From: Dactylellina haptotyla
Taxonomy: Eukaryota; Ascomycota; Orbiliomycetes; Orbiliales; Orbiliaceae
NCBI GenBank assembly: GCA_031310005.1
Contig: CM062386.1
Location: 2,852,001-2,916,000 of the forward strand
Length of the DNA: 64,000 nucleotides
Direction: 5' to 3'
This document shows positions 1 through 9,912 of the stretch, one piece after another. Both the position numbers and the translations under genes were made by a program. Under the pieces are notes generated by a model. That model did no database searches, was not told the origin of the DNA, and saw nothing but the letters and a program-made list of their open reading frames with translations. Every line of letters begins with the position of its first letter. Positions within the stretch are counted from its first letter, which is position 1.

Positions 1-74
1 ATATTTATCAATAATTTGATTTATGCCCTGGTTCCGAAAGAGATACTAATCTTGAAATATATAACTCTGCTTAG

Positions 75-820
75 CTCTTCCATACTGACGCCATGAGTGA
101 TATTGTTGCATTACAAGCTCAGGGCGCACCTGCCTGGGGCGGGCGTCATGTGATATCATCCGGATGGCATGTTTACAACGAGCTGGTAGCTAATCACCCT
201 GAACTGATCGATGTCCTCGCCGCCCCCAATTGGGCGTTCAAGACGTAAGTCTTCAACAACGCCTTTCTTAAGCTGATAATTTCACACGGGCTCTTGGTCC
301 GAGCTTCTTTTATAAATATATATATACTGACCGCAAGCTTCATTATGAGAGGTGATATAGTGACAGCCCACCCTACCTATCCGGCCAACGAACCCCGGTT
401 GCGTGTCGAGATGGTCGGGTATTCTGGAGTTTTACTCGCAAATCCTTCATAGATATCGATGACAAGAGCGGAGATCGATCAGTTACTCTGACCCAAGAAC
501 AGATCGAGACCTTGGATGCCATTCAAAGTATCGCGGAGAGAAACCAGCTCGCTCTGCCAACTTCTGTAGGCGATATTATTTTCGTGAATAATTTTGCGTT
601 GTTGCACTCGCGAGAACGGTTTGAGGATGATGCGGATGCCGGGAAGGTCAGACACCTTACACGTCTGTGGTTGAAGAACGACGAGCTCGCTTGGGATTTA
701 CCGGAGGAGATTCAAAAGGGAAATGATAGTGTGTTTAATGCTGATCCGGAGATAGAGAAGTGGGAGGTTAGGATGGTTCCGAAGGTTGTTTTCACCAAGC
801 TTGATCTTTACTATCCGTGA
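75..820 (+). CDS. TauD/TfdA-family Fe(II)/2-oxoglutarate dioxygenase, C-terminal part (5' end outside window)
   Basis: Spliced exons 75..244 and 361..820 give 209 residues in one frame; the intron 245-360 has GTAAGT/ATAG ends. A TTAG acceptor at 71-74 shows that earlier exons lie left of the window. The first exon opens with the iron-binding H-x-D motif (LFHTDAMSD, His codon at 81). The second has the C-terminal part typical of fungal TauD-like proteins, with a distal HSRERF stretch and RHLTRLWL, whose Arg would bind the 2-oxoglutarate carboxylate. Members hydroxylate small substrates such as taurine, alkylsulfonates or secondary metabolites; the substrate here is unknown. The residues seen look intact. 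The family call is firm; a link to the terpene synthase 9 kb away is possible but unsupported. Confidence 0.85.
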
Positions 821-1291
821 ATGTCCGGATAGATATCGCCAATCCTTTGTTTTAATTTAATTGGGCTTGCTCAATCTGGAGAAAAGTACTATAAGCAATC
901 TAGATTGACTTTTTATAAAGGAACCTACTATCTACATTTATAAAGGCGATAAGGTAAAAATTAGCGGGATACTAATTGCCTTACATCTGGTTTAAAATGG
1001 CAACTATAATTGGCAAGCTCTTGCCATAAGGAAACGAGAAATGCCCCGCGATCAAAATATTATGATATATATATATATATAGGAGGGTTAAAAGCAAGGC
1101 TGTGAGATTAGAGAGGAAAATGTGGGGCTACAAATATTTGCCATTTCAGAAATTCTGCCCTGGGACATTGGGATAAGCATCGAGTACTTGAAATACCTCT
1201 TTTTACAGCCTGGGGTTACGGTTGTTTCTAGCAATTGTTAACAATAACCAACCCTATTTTTAGTTAAAAAAGACCATTCTATGTTGATCGA
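821..1291. other. intergenic, with (AT)n tract
   Basis: No gene recognised. AT-rich spacer holding a short AT dinucleotide run at about 1065-1080. It probably contains the 3' UTR of the dioxygenase and the promoter of the next gene. Confidence 0.6.
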
Positions 1292-3094
1292 TTGAACAAA
1301 ATGGAACCCAATCTGGCGATGGTTGAGGCCGTCCTCTTTCCCGCCTCGGTGGAATTCACAGAGCAAGATTTCATCCGCGCTTCGAAAGATCATACAGAAG
1401 AGCAGAGTTCTCCCTTGACTTCATTAAAACAAATCAAAGAGGTCCCGAGCCCACGCAAATCCATCTGGCGTATAGACGGTGGAGATGCTATGGGTTCCCA
1501 ATTCTACGCAATCCCGTCCTTCGCCCTACGAAAACCCCCTTTACGGATCGACTTGTTCCTCGGGAACAGCAATCACTTCCTCGCGCCCGGTAATACCGTA
1601 AATCCAAGTTTATTGACAAAAAGCAGTGATGTAGGATCTCTCGAGATTGCGAAGCATCTAGTCGCCGGACTTGATGTCTGGTCCGCCCGAAATCCAAACT
1701 TGGAGGCTGAGTATTTTTCACTTCCGTTTGGTTCCAAAATCGTTCTCCAGAACGTGGGACGCGACATCAACCGCTTTGATTTCCACTTCATCCCGGACAG
1801 TGGAGTGGAGCAACAGTATCTATCGGTCTCTCAGTTGCAGGGAATGTGGGACCTGCCGAGTGAAAAATGGCCGGAAACTGTATCGCTGGAAGCGTTATGT
1901 CTTCTCGAGCAAATTCATGGTGCGATTTCACTGGTAACAATTAGCTCCTCGGAGGGCATAGAGGCAGCAAAGCCTGAAAAACTCTACGCATTCAAATCAT
2001 TCGTTCGGGATATCCCGGTTTCGTACCATGAGCTGAAGGTATTGCTGGTGATGGATCCACATCCGAGTATCATGTCTCGACCAAGTTATATCGTAACCCG
2101 AAAGGCGAGATTCGGCGGCAGGAAGGGCGTCTGTGGGTTTCTGACAGAGTACCATCATCACGGCAGTATGCAACGGGTTATCTGCGATTCACAGATGGGG
2201 CCTGTACCCATCCTGGATAAGATTCGATGGGCAAAAGATATAGTTTCAGGATTGATTCACATCAATAAGAGTCCGGTGGGGTTTTACTCAAACCTTAAGC
2301 TTCTAAATATAGTGATGAAGCGAGACGCTACTGATGATTCTGTGATCAGCCCAGTCATCATAGACTTTGAACAGCGGAGCGGGGGGTTCTGCTGGTCCGC
2401 GCCGGAAGTGCACTATATCGACTACCTGGAAAACAGAGCGATATACAGTCGCCGCGAAGAAATTCGACTTTATTATTCAGAATTGTTGAAATCATACGAT
2501 CCTGACTGGCAGGCACCTTACTCAACGATGGAGAAGGAGAGAAATCAAAAGAAGATATACAAGAACCCAGAACACGGCTTCTCGTTTGCTTGGAAACACC
2601 TTTCTCGGATTGAGAGAGAATCTGCTCAGGTTTTCATGGTTGGCAAATTATTGTGGTGCATTTTTGAAAATATGCCTTCACCGGGAAGCTGGCCTACTTA
2701 CGAAACATTTCGAGAGAAAGAATGTGAAATAATATTTCCGCAATTCAAAAATACACCTGGTCAGTGTAGGGAGTTGATAAAAAGCTGTACGAGGGGGGCA
2801 CCGGAGTGGGAAGGAAGGTGGCCAGGTGTGATAAGACGAGGGAAACTGCTGTACCCTTTTGGTTCAGCAAGCACCATTAGCGAACCCTCGGGGACAGCAG
2901 ATGAGACTCGGTTGGCTGCGAAAGCGTGGTGGGAGGAGCAAATTGCCAGAGCCGAAAGGTTCTTGATGATCCGACGCTCTCAAGACCAGGGTGTCGCCAT
3001 CACGGCCACAGATCAAGAGTTTATCTCTTTTATGGACCAGCGTCTTTCTCTCGGTGAGGTATTAGAATTCCTTGAGCAATATGATTATGTATAG
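1292..3094 (+). CDS. fungal kinase-like protein, probably a pseudokinase
   Basis: Single exon, 600 aa. The segment from about residue 325 to 385 has the layout of a protein-kinase C-lobe. GFYSNLKLLNIVM (about 331-343) sits where kinases have the catalytic loop HxDLKxxN. IIDFEQRS (about 355-362) replaces the DFG loop and SAPEV (about 369-373) matches the APE motif. The catalytic-loop Asp is replaced by Asn (YSNLK instead of YxDLK) and DFG reads DFE, so phosphotransfer is doubtful. The variant 'VDFEQRG.W..PEV.Y.EYL' is, from my knowledge of the family, common in ascomycete proteins of unknown role. The N-terminal 300 residues match nothing I recognise. No signal peptide or membrane segment is evident. 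The start is the first Met of the frame; Met4 is an alternative. Confidence 0.7.
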   Translation: MNKMEPNLAMVEAVLFPASVEFTEQDFIRASKDHTEEQSSPLTSLKQIKEVPSPRKSIWRIDGGDAMGSQFYAIPSFALRKPPLRIDLFLGNSNHFLAPGNTVNPSLLTKSSDVGSLEIAKHLVAGLDVWSARNPNLEAEYFSLPFGSKIVLQNVGRDINRFDFHFIPDSGVEQQYLSVSQLQGMWDLPSEKWPETVSLEALCLLEQIHGAISLVTISSSEGIEAAKPEKLYAFKSFVRDIPVSYHELKVLLVMDPHPSIMSRPSYIVTRKARFGGRKGVCGFLTEYHHHGSMQRVICDSQMGPVPILDKIRWAKDIVSGLIHINKSPVGFYSNLKLLNIVMKRDATDDSVISPVIIDFEQRSGGFCWSAPEVHYIDYLENRAIYSRREEIRLYYSELLKSYDPDWQAPYSTMEKERNQKKIYKNPEHGFSFAWKHLSRIERESAQVFMVGKLLWCIFENMPSPGSWPTYETFREKECEIIFPQFKNTPGQCRELIKSCTRGAPEWEGRWPGVIRRGKLLYPFGSASTISEPSGTADETRLAAKAWWEEQIARAERFLMIRRSQDQGVAITATDQEFISFMDQRLSLGEVLEFLEQYDYV

Positions 3095-4007
3095 ATTAAG
3101 AATTGTTAAGTTCTACCGCCATCGCTGTAAAGCTCAAGGGCATTCTTTAAAACAACCGACATTAAAAACAATAATAGCCACACACGATCCTTTCTTTTGA
3201 ATCCCAGTTGCCGTTGATTTGCTTTGAAGGTTTTTTTTTCTTTTTTTTTTTTTCTAGCTTTTTTAGAGTTTGGCGATAAGATTGGGCGGTGACAAGTTTT
3301 ATTTTTCTCATTTAGAACCACATTATATATTAGGGAAAAAACATATATCTGTTACACTCCATGGCCACTGGCATCTTCCTCAACTTACACGCCACTTAGG
3401 TTATTAGCAGCTAGCGCTCCCATCGTAGAACTTAACATTTTTCCCCTATTACTTTACTATTTGAACAAGGAGATCGCTGCGGCGATGCTGGCTCGACTGA
3501 AAGCGAGCCGAGTTGACATACAGTTACTACTTCACGATTACTAAATCCGCTATATAGTATACTAATACCTCTATATATTACTATTATATCCATAAAACTA
3601 TATAAATAGTATAATCTATGTAATTAATCAAGCCCACCTTTTCACTTGCTATTAGTTTGCGGTAGCAAGCTTGTGTTCTCACAGCACTGGCGCCAGTTTA
3701 GACAGTGTTTTGTGTTGAAAAAGTAACTTTTTGTAGCCGGAACTGTGTGCCAAGCGTCCGAAAGAGGTTCGCGTCGGCTGCCGTTTTGGGCCAACGAAGA
3801 AATTCTTGTGCGACAGACCCAAACCTCATCTGCCTTTGCATTCTTCAACCTCCAATCGATCCCCTCGCCGATACTACAGCTGGGCTTTCACATTCTGCAG
3901 TCATTGAGCCCAGACTCGGATTACTCGATACAGCCACTAAACTAGTCTAGTAGGAGAGACGGCGCACAATCTGTGGCAGATGCGACCTTGAACCTGACCC
4001 GTTCGTT
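3095..4007. other. intergenic, AT-rich block and poly-T tract
   Basis: No gene recognised. Contains a poly-T run near 3231-3253 and a very AT-rich stretch near 3540-3625. The right part should hold the promoter of the SLS1-like gene. Confidence 0.55.
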
Positions 4008-6759
4008 ATGCCCCTCCGATGCCCCTCCGGAGCATCTCGAATAGCTCTTCTCGTCGCCTCCCACGCCTCGCGATCAGCTTCGTCCCGAATCCCGCTCAGA
4101 ATATGCTCGTCCTGTCGAGCTCGGCTCTCGTCAACATGGTCCGGTGACAGGCGAACCGCACACCAGCCTCTCCGGTACCAGTTTCTGTCGGGACAGCTGT
4201 CCCGCAATGGGTACTGCCGGTACCCCGCCACACAGGTGGCGTCCTACTCCACGGACTCACAGTTCAGTTTCCTGACTGACCCCGAGGAACCGGCACCGAG
4301 AACCCCTGCTCGCCGGCTCGTCGTGCTGGGACTACCCACCCGCCGTCGAAGTCTGGAATTCAGCGGGCCGGTTACCATGGATAAAGAAGAGATTGACCAC
4401 CTCGCCCAGACGCTGCAGACGTTTGAATATCAAGTCCCCGACGAGAACGTACCCAGCGAGATCCTGCTGTTCAAACCGGATATACTCCGCGTGTCAAAGT
4501 CGAGATTCGACCAATTGTTCAAGGAACTCAATTCTGCATTCTTGGGACCACAGATCAAAGAGTACCTCCAGCAAACGAATCTCGATATTGCCGGTGGAAT
4601 TGCAAGGGTACGCAAGAAGGATGCGGTGAATCTGGTGATGAGAGAGGTGTGGAGGGTTACCGTGGCCGAGGAGATTGCAGCCGAGATGGACGTCATCAGG
4701 GAGAAGGAGCTCAAGTTTAGAGCTATGGATCTATTCTTCATGATGGTCGAGAGTAAGATTGCGCATCTTCTATGCTATTTTATAACAACGCTAATCCGGC
4801 TGTAGGTGGGACCCTGCTACAACAGCTCGCCCGCGAGAACCGCACTCGTATTATCCTCAATTCGGTCAACAATACGGTCGTCTTAAAGGGCACCAAGGGA
4901 GCAATCGAAAAAATTGAAGAGAGCTTGAAGGAGATACCCGAGATGGTCGTGGGGAAGGAGCTTGACATGTCCCCTCTGAAAAGAGTTGGCGAAGTCGATA
5001 AGAAGTACATCCCCGGTATATCACGGTTGACGACTGTCTTTTTGGAAGTGGAAGACGATACGGTATGTTGTAATCGTTCAATATGCATGAGTGTCTCTAA
5101 TATGAACTGTAGATGAAATTATACGGCGAGAAACCAGACGGCCTATTGAACATCGAAGACGCTCAACGCCTCCTCTTCAACTCCCTCGACCTCCATCTCC
5201 GAGAAACCAACAGCCTCCTCGGCGAGACCGTCCTCGCCAAATCCCTAACAGGCGCTCTCTACCCCGTATTCGAAAACCACACCCTCCCGTGGATGTACCG
5301 CAGCCGCCCCTGGTACCGCTGGCGAAGCGTCCGCACGCCCAAGCGACACGATGAACCAATCGAGCACGATATATCAGAAACTAATAACCCTCTGCTAAAC
5401 CCTACCCGCGGCGATCAAGTAGCCTACACCGACATCCGCACAATCCTCGACTCCCCCTCGACCGCATCGGATACCCCACCCACCATCTCACCTCACCCAC
5501 CTATCCCCGAAAACGCCGAAGTAGAAACAACATACCACGCCGTCCTCGGCCAAATCCTACACTCCTCCCCCACGCTCCCCATCGACCGGGACCCGAAATC
5601 CCTCAGCGACGTCCTCCTAACCGACCCCTCGCGGGTCCTGTGTAATTCCGTCCCACGCCTGATCGATTTCCTATCCTCGCTAAATCCGGTAACGTACACC
5701 TACGACTTCAAAATCCTCCTCAAATTCTCCCCATCGCCGTGGATGCACCCTTCGAATTTCGAATTGTTACCCCCCGTCGAGATGGAATTACACGTCAAAC
5801 CGGAGACGAACGAGATTCTCGGGTTGAAGATTTCTGCGGTGGAAGGGCATAATGTTACCGATGTGCTCATGCCGCGGAATTCGTGCGATTTGAGGCTCGT
5901 TAGGAGACGGTTGGCGCGGGTGGAAGCTAAGACGGGTGAGGTGAGGGAGTATATCCGCTCTGCGCAGTTGGATGTTCTAGGCGAAGATCGGTTGCGTGCA
6001 GGGGAGGAATTGGTGCTTAATATTCCTAAATGGATGGTTGATGGTGCTAAGCGGACGGAGCGGTGGGAGGTTGATGAGGAGAATGGGGTTACACAGGAGT
6101 TTGTGGCTCTAGATGAGGAGGAGTGGAGTGGAAATAGTGATGTGAATGTGACTGTACCGACGACGTATTATTTCACGGGGATGGAGACTAGGTCTTCTAC
6201 TATGTTTGACTTTGAGGGGGCGCCGTTGGTGTATTCGAAGGTTGAAGGCGGGGCGTCCGGGGGAAGTTATGATGAAGTGGTGTTGCAGTGTAAGAAGGAT
6301 GAGATTGAGTATCTGACCCCGCTGGAGGAGCAGAGCTTAGGCAGGGAGGATGAGATTGAAGCTGCCGAGGTGGCTGCGAAGGCGGTGGAAGGGCAGAAGG
6401 GATGGTTGGAGCAATTGGAGGAATTGAGGAGTAAAAGAGCGGAAGCAGCAGATGCGGCCCAGGAGACGGAAGAAACTGCAGAGACACAATCCCACGAATA
6501 TAAACCTGAACAGACAGGAATGGAGTATCTGTTCGGAGAGGGTGAGGAGCCAGCTCGGTCTACCAACTCGCCTGTGCAATCTCGATCTGCAGAACCAATC
6601 ACCGAAGAGGCGAATGAAGTCGTCGAAGAAGACGACGGCAGTGCAGACTACATCTCCAATGCGGTCTTCCAGCGATTTGTAACAACCGCGAGAAGACTAG
6701 TCGAAGCCGTGGAGAATACCGAGATGGACAGAGAACGAACCCGGCCGAAGAAGCTATAA
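4008..6759 (+). CDS. SLS1: Sls1-like mitochondrial inner-membrane regulator
   Basis: Exons 4008..4752, 4806..5062 and 5113..6759 splice in frame to 882 aa (introns of 53 and 50 nt). Residues 1-80 are rich in Arg, Ser and Ala and poor in acids, as expected of a mitochondrial presequence. The region from about 125 to 470 matches the fungal SLS family: a MDKEEIDHLAQTLQTFEY block, then a KH-like stretch (RTRIILNSVNNTVVLKG) and RRLLFNSL-type helices. In yeast, Sls1 is an inner-membrane protein that couples mitochondrial transcription to translation through the RNA polymerase and translational activators. The C-terminal third is acidic and Glu/Ala-rich, typical of a divergent tail. The start was chosen because it is the first Met and gives the presequence. 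It is convergent with the LMBR1 gene. Confidence 0.85.
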
Positions 6760-7127
6760 AATTTCATTTTCACCAAAAATACCGTCGGGGAATATAAGTG
6801 TAAGATATGAAGGAGTTCGATTATATTGTACATATATTATTTTTTCACTGGTTTATTTTTCCATTTTCTTTCCATGTAAGATAGAGGTATGTGTAAAAGC
6901 AAAACTTGAAGCTATATTTGAACAATTATCAACAATCCCGAGAGTATAATATAAACAAAGACAGCCAACCGGATGTCTTTCGTAAATGGATCTAAGATTT
7001 GAAAAAAAGAGAAAACTCCATGCGCTCTTGTGATGGCTTGTGAATCCAAAATCCAAGCAGGTAGGTAATAAAGAAAAACCTGACGATGCACCAAAAATAC
7101 AGAGAGTACCAAAAAAAAGAAAGTAAT
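6760..7127. terminator. convergent 3' intergenic space
   Basis: AT-rich 368-nt spacer between the stops of the SLS1-like (+) and LMBR1-like (-) genes. It must hold both polyadenylation regions. No further gene is seen. Confidence 0.5.
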
Positions 7128-9384
7128 CTAATCGCTATCATCGCCGAAAAAGTTACCCGTCATCCATTTCGGCCGGGACGAAGTACCTCGATTCCCACCA
7201 CCGCCGGTACTACTGCTACCACCGGTGTCACCGGTCATCCATTTAGGTTTCCTGGTGAACGCATCCCCAATATCATTCATCCACTTGGGACGGCCACCTT
7301 CACCGGTATCCGTCGCTGTATCGATCGTGTTCTTTACACGATGAAAGAACGCACCGATACCGGATTCTTCTTCCTCCTCGTCGGTGTCATCTATCCTTCT
7401 ATTGGGTGGACGGTGGGGTGTAGTCGCAGAAGATTGCTGGGGTACACTGGGTCGCGGGCTGGCTGCTCTCCCGCCGCCGAATAATCTTGAGGGGGACAGA
7501 TATCGTGATGAAAGAGGGGTATCTTCCCGCTCGGCACCGAGTAAGCCGCTGTTACTATCCGTTCCCTGTCCGGGCACCCTCGCGCGGCTCCTCCACCTCT
7601 CCGCTGCATCGTTACCCGCGGGTGCACCCGGAACATCACCGATCTCTCGTTCGATCAGATCCCGTCCGTACCGCCATCCACCTCCGAGCGCCAACTCGTC
7701 TTCCTCGTCTTCCTCTAACACACCCCCACCGAACCCGAACCACCCCTTCACTTTCCCATAAAACCCAAACAGAGTAAACGCCACAGGCACGAGCACCAAC
7801 ACGGGAAACCACTGCGAGAACCCCTGCCCCAAAGTCGTCAAATTAATCGACCTCCCGAAAAAATCGAAAAACACACTCTCCTCCACGATCCGACTCGGCA
7901 GGAAATTCGTGAAATTGTAACTCAGCGGAACCGTCAATCTACATGCGTAACTCGCATAAAAGCACGCCGAACTCCCGCTCGTCCGTCTTCTAACCAGCGC
8001 GTATCCACCCCACACTTTCACGGTCCGCATGGTACTATACGCTGCCACGCACATGTATGTTATCCAGATCGCGGAGATACATTGGCCCGCGAACCCGATG
8101 GATCCCTTTGGCGAGTTCGGGTGGTGGATGATGCTGTAGCCTACTATTGAGAGTTTGTCGGAGAGCGTGGGGCTCACGTTGACGATTTCAGACCAGACGA
8201 TGAAGACGGAGGCGACGGAGAGGAAGATTGATAGGAGCCGGCGGAGTTGTGGGACTACGTAGGTGTGTAGGAGGTAGCGGCCGTAGGGGGAGACCATGGG
8301 GAGGGATTGGAGGAAGCGGGGGGTGATGGTGTGGGGGTTCGGGCGGAAGGTAAGGCGTTTGGAGGCGGACGAGTCGAGGACCGCTTGGGTGTTCGCGGCG
8401 GAGCGGACGAGGGAGTCCCATTCGGCGGCGTAGCGGGCGCGGCGGTTGGCTGCGAAGCGGAGTTTGCGGGTGAGGGAGGCGAGGTATTGTTCGGAGATGA
8501 CGGTGGGGAGGGGCGATCGGGACCGGGACCGGGTTTCGCGGGCGGAGGAAGGGGTGGTGGTTGTTGTGGATTCGGGGAGTTGGAGGTTCTCGACGAGTTC
8601 TTCGATCCATTCGCGGAATTCGGGGGCCGTGGTGGAGGTCGATGCCCGCTTTTGGATTGCGAGAACCTCCTTTTCGAGTTCTTCGAGCTTCTCGTTGGCG
8701 TTGACGAGGTTGTCGTAGATTCGCGGGGCGTGGTTGTGCAGTCTTCGCAGGCGGCTGGCGATAGAGGCGTCCCGCCAGAGGTTTCGCGGGATGGCGACCA
8801 GGCCGTGGCCCATGAGGAAGACGGCGAAGCTCAGGGCATAGCAGTAGGAGAGGGCGATAACGAGGGATTTGATGGATGTCGGATTAAAGCCGTTGTTAAT
8901 TGTGAAGTAGATCAGGCCGATGATGCCGATTGTTAGCATGATAATCTGGTACCGGATATTCTCGCGCACGGCCTCAGAGAAGCGCTTGCGAGGATCGCGG
9001 TGGCCGGAGGCATGGTACGATTGTAGTAGTGGGAGAATAGCCCTACGAGAATATTAGTATACGAATCCGCGAAGAAAGGAAACTGATCCCATACCAGGTG
9101 AGGACAAAGCTGAGCCAGTAGGCAATCCGCCAGGCTACGAGGAGCACCCGTTGCGGGAGAACGACTCCTCGGTTACCGGTACCGCCATCCAGACCGCTGT
9201 TACTGGCGAGATCGATAGGGACGAGGACGATTATCGAGCATGGGATCACGAGGGCGAGGAAGACGGGGACGAGGAGGTACTGCGGTGTCGTGCGGAGGGG
9301 CAGGAAGAAGCGGATCAGGAGGAGGACGAAGCCGGCGATGGTGACGAAAGCTATCGCGGACAGGACCTCGGAGCCGACGGCCAT
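7128..9384 (-). CDS. LMBR1-domain integral membrane protein
   Basis: Exons 9384..9095 and 9042..7128 (complement) give 734 aa; the 52-nt intron splits the Trp codon of VLTW|AILPLLQSY. The N-terminus has the layout of LMBR1-type proteins: a first helix (IAFVTIAGFVLLLI), the conserved PQYLLVPVFLALVIPCSII helix, then WRIAYWLSFVLTW. Further helices follow (IGLIYFTINNGF, YCYALSFAVFLMGHGLV) with a GHGLVAIPRNLW signature, and a coiled coil (ANEKLEELEKEVLAIQKR). After three to four more helices comes a long hydrophilic tail rich in Ser, Gly, Asp and Arg with repeated KPKWM and RPKWM motifs. Animal members are lipocalin-receptor or lysosomal cobalamin-exporter-like; the fungal role is not established. 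The length agrees with fungal homologues. Confidence 0.88.
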
Positions 9385-9912
9385 CTTGGAGGAGTATTCA
9401 GGATCTCGCAGCGGGGGTGGTCTGATTCATGAAGTCGATGTGGTGGTGGTGGTGATGATGAAGAAAGAAGAAGGAAGGGACGTCCCCTGACGACAGAAAT
9501 AATGTCAACGTCAGCCGTTGGAGAGTATTTGTGTTTTGGAAAAGAAGCCTCCGCCGGACGACGAAAGTTATTTAGTTTCGAGCAAGGCCCTCCTTAGCTA
9601 ATTGAAACCGGGATCCGGTCATCTCAACTGCGGAAATGGAATCCCAAGCGAGGCTTCCATCCACTTTGCGTCCCGTTTTGGGGGCCTCGCTCGCAGCCTA
9701 TCAGCGAAAGACGTAATGGCGGCCTATCTCCGAGGATGTGTTGCGGTGTCGTCGGGGATACGCTTATCGCCGCACAACGCCGCTTGTGCGGCAGCTTCTT
9801 GTGACATTTATTGTAGCGCAAGGAATGGTGGCAGTAAATATTCTAAATGACAATATAAATCTAATCTATCTCTAAAATCTATCATTGTCGGTGTCGTCAA
9901 TTATTGGTAATT
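9385..9912. other. intergenic
   Basis: No gene seen. Promoter side of the LMBR1 gene and 3' flank of the terpene synthase gene, both transcribed leftward. Confidence 0.5.

Noticed and set aside
3480-3620. AT-rich block as a possible decayed mobile element
   Set aside because: No terminal repeats, target duplications or coding remnant; only base composition.
8307-8936. 209-codon + strand frame within the LMBR1 gene
   Set aside because: Gly/Glu-rich shadow of the real minus-strand coding sequence.
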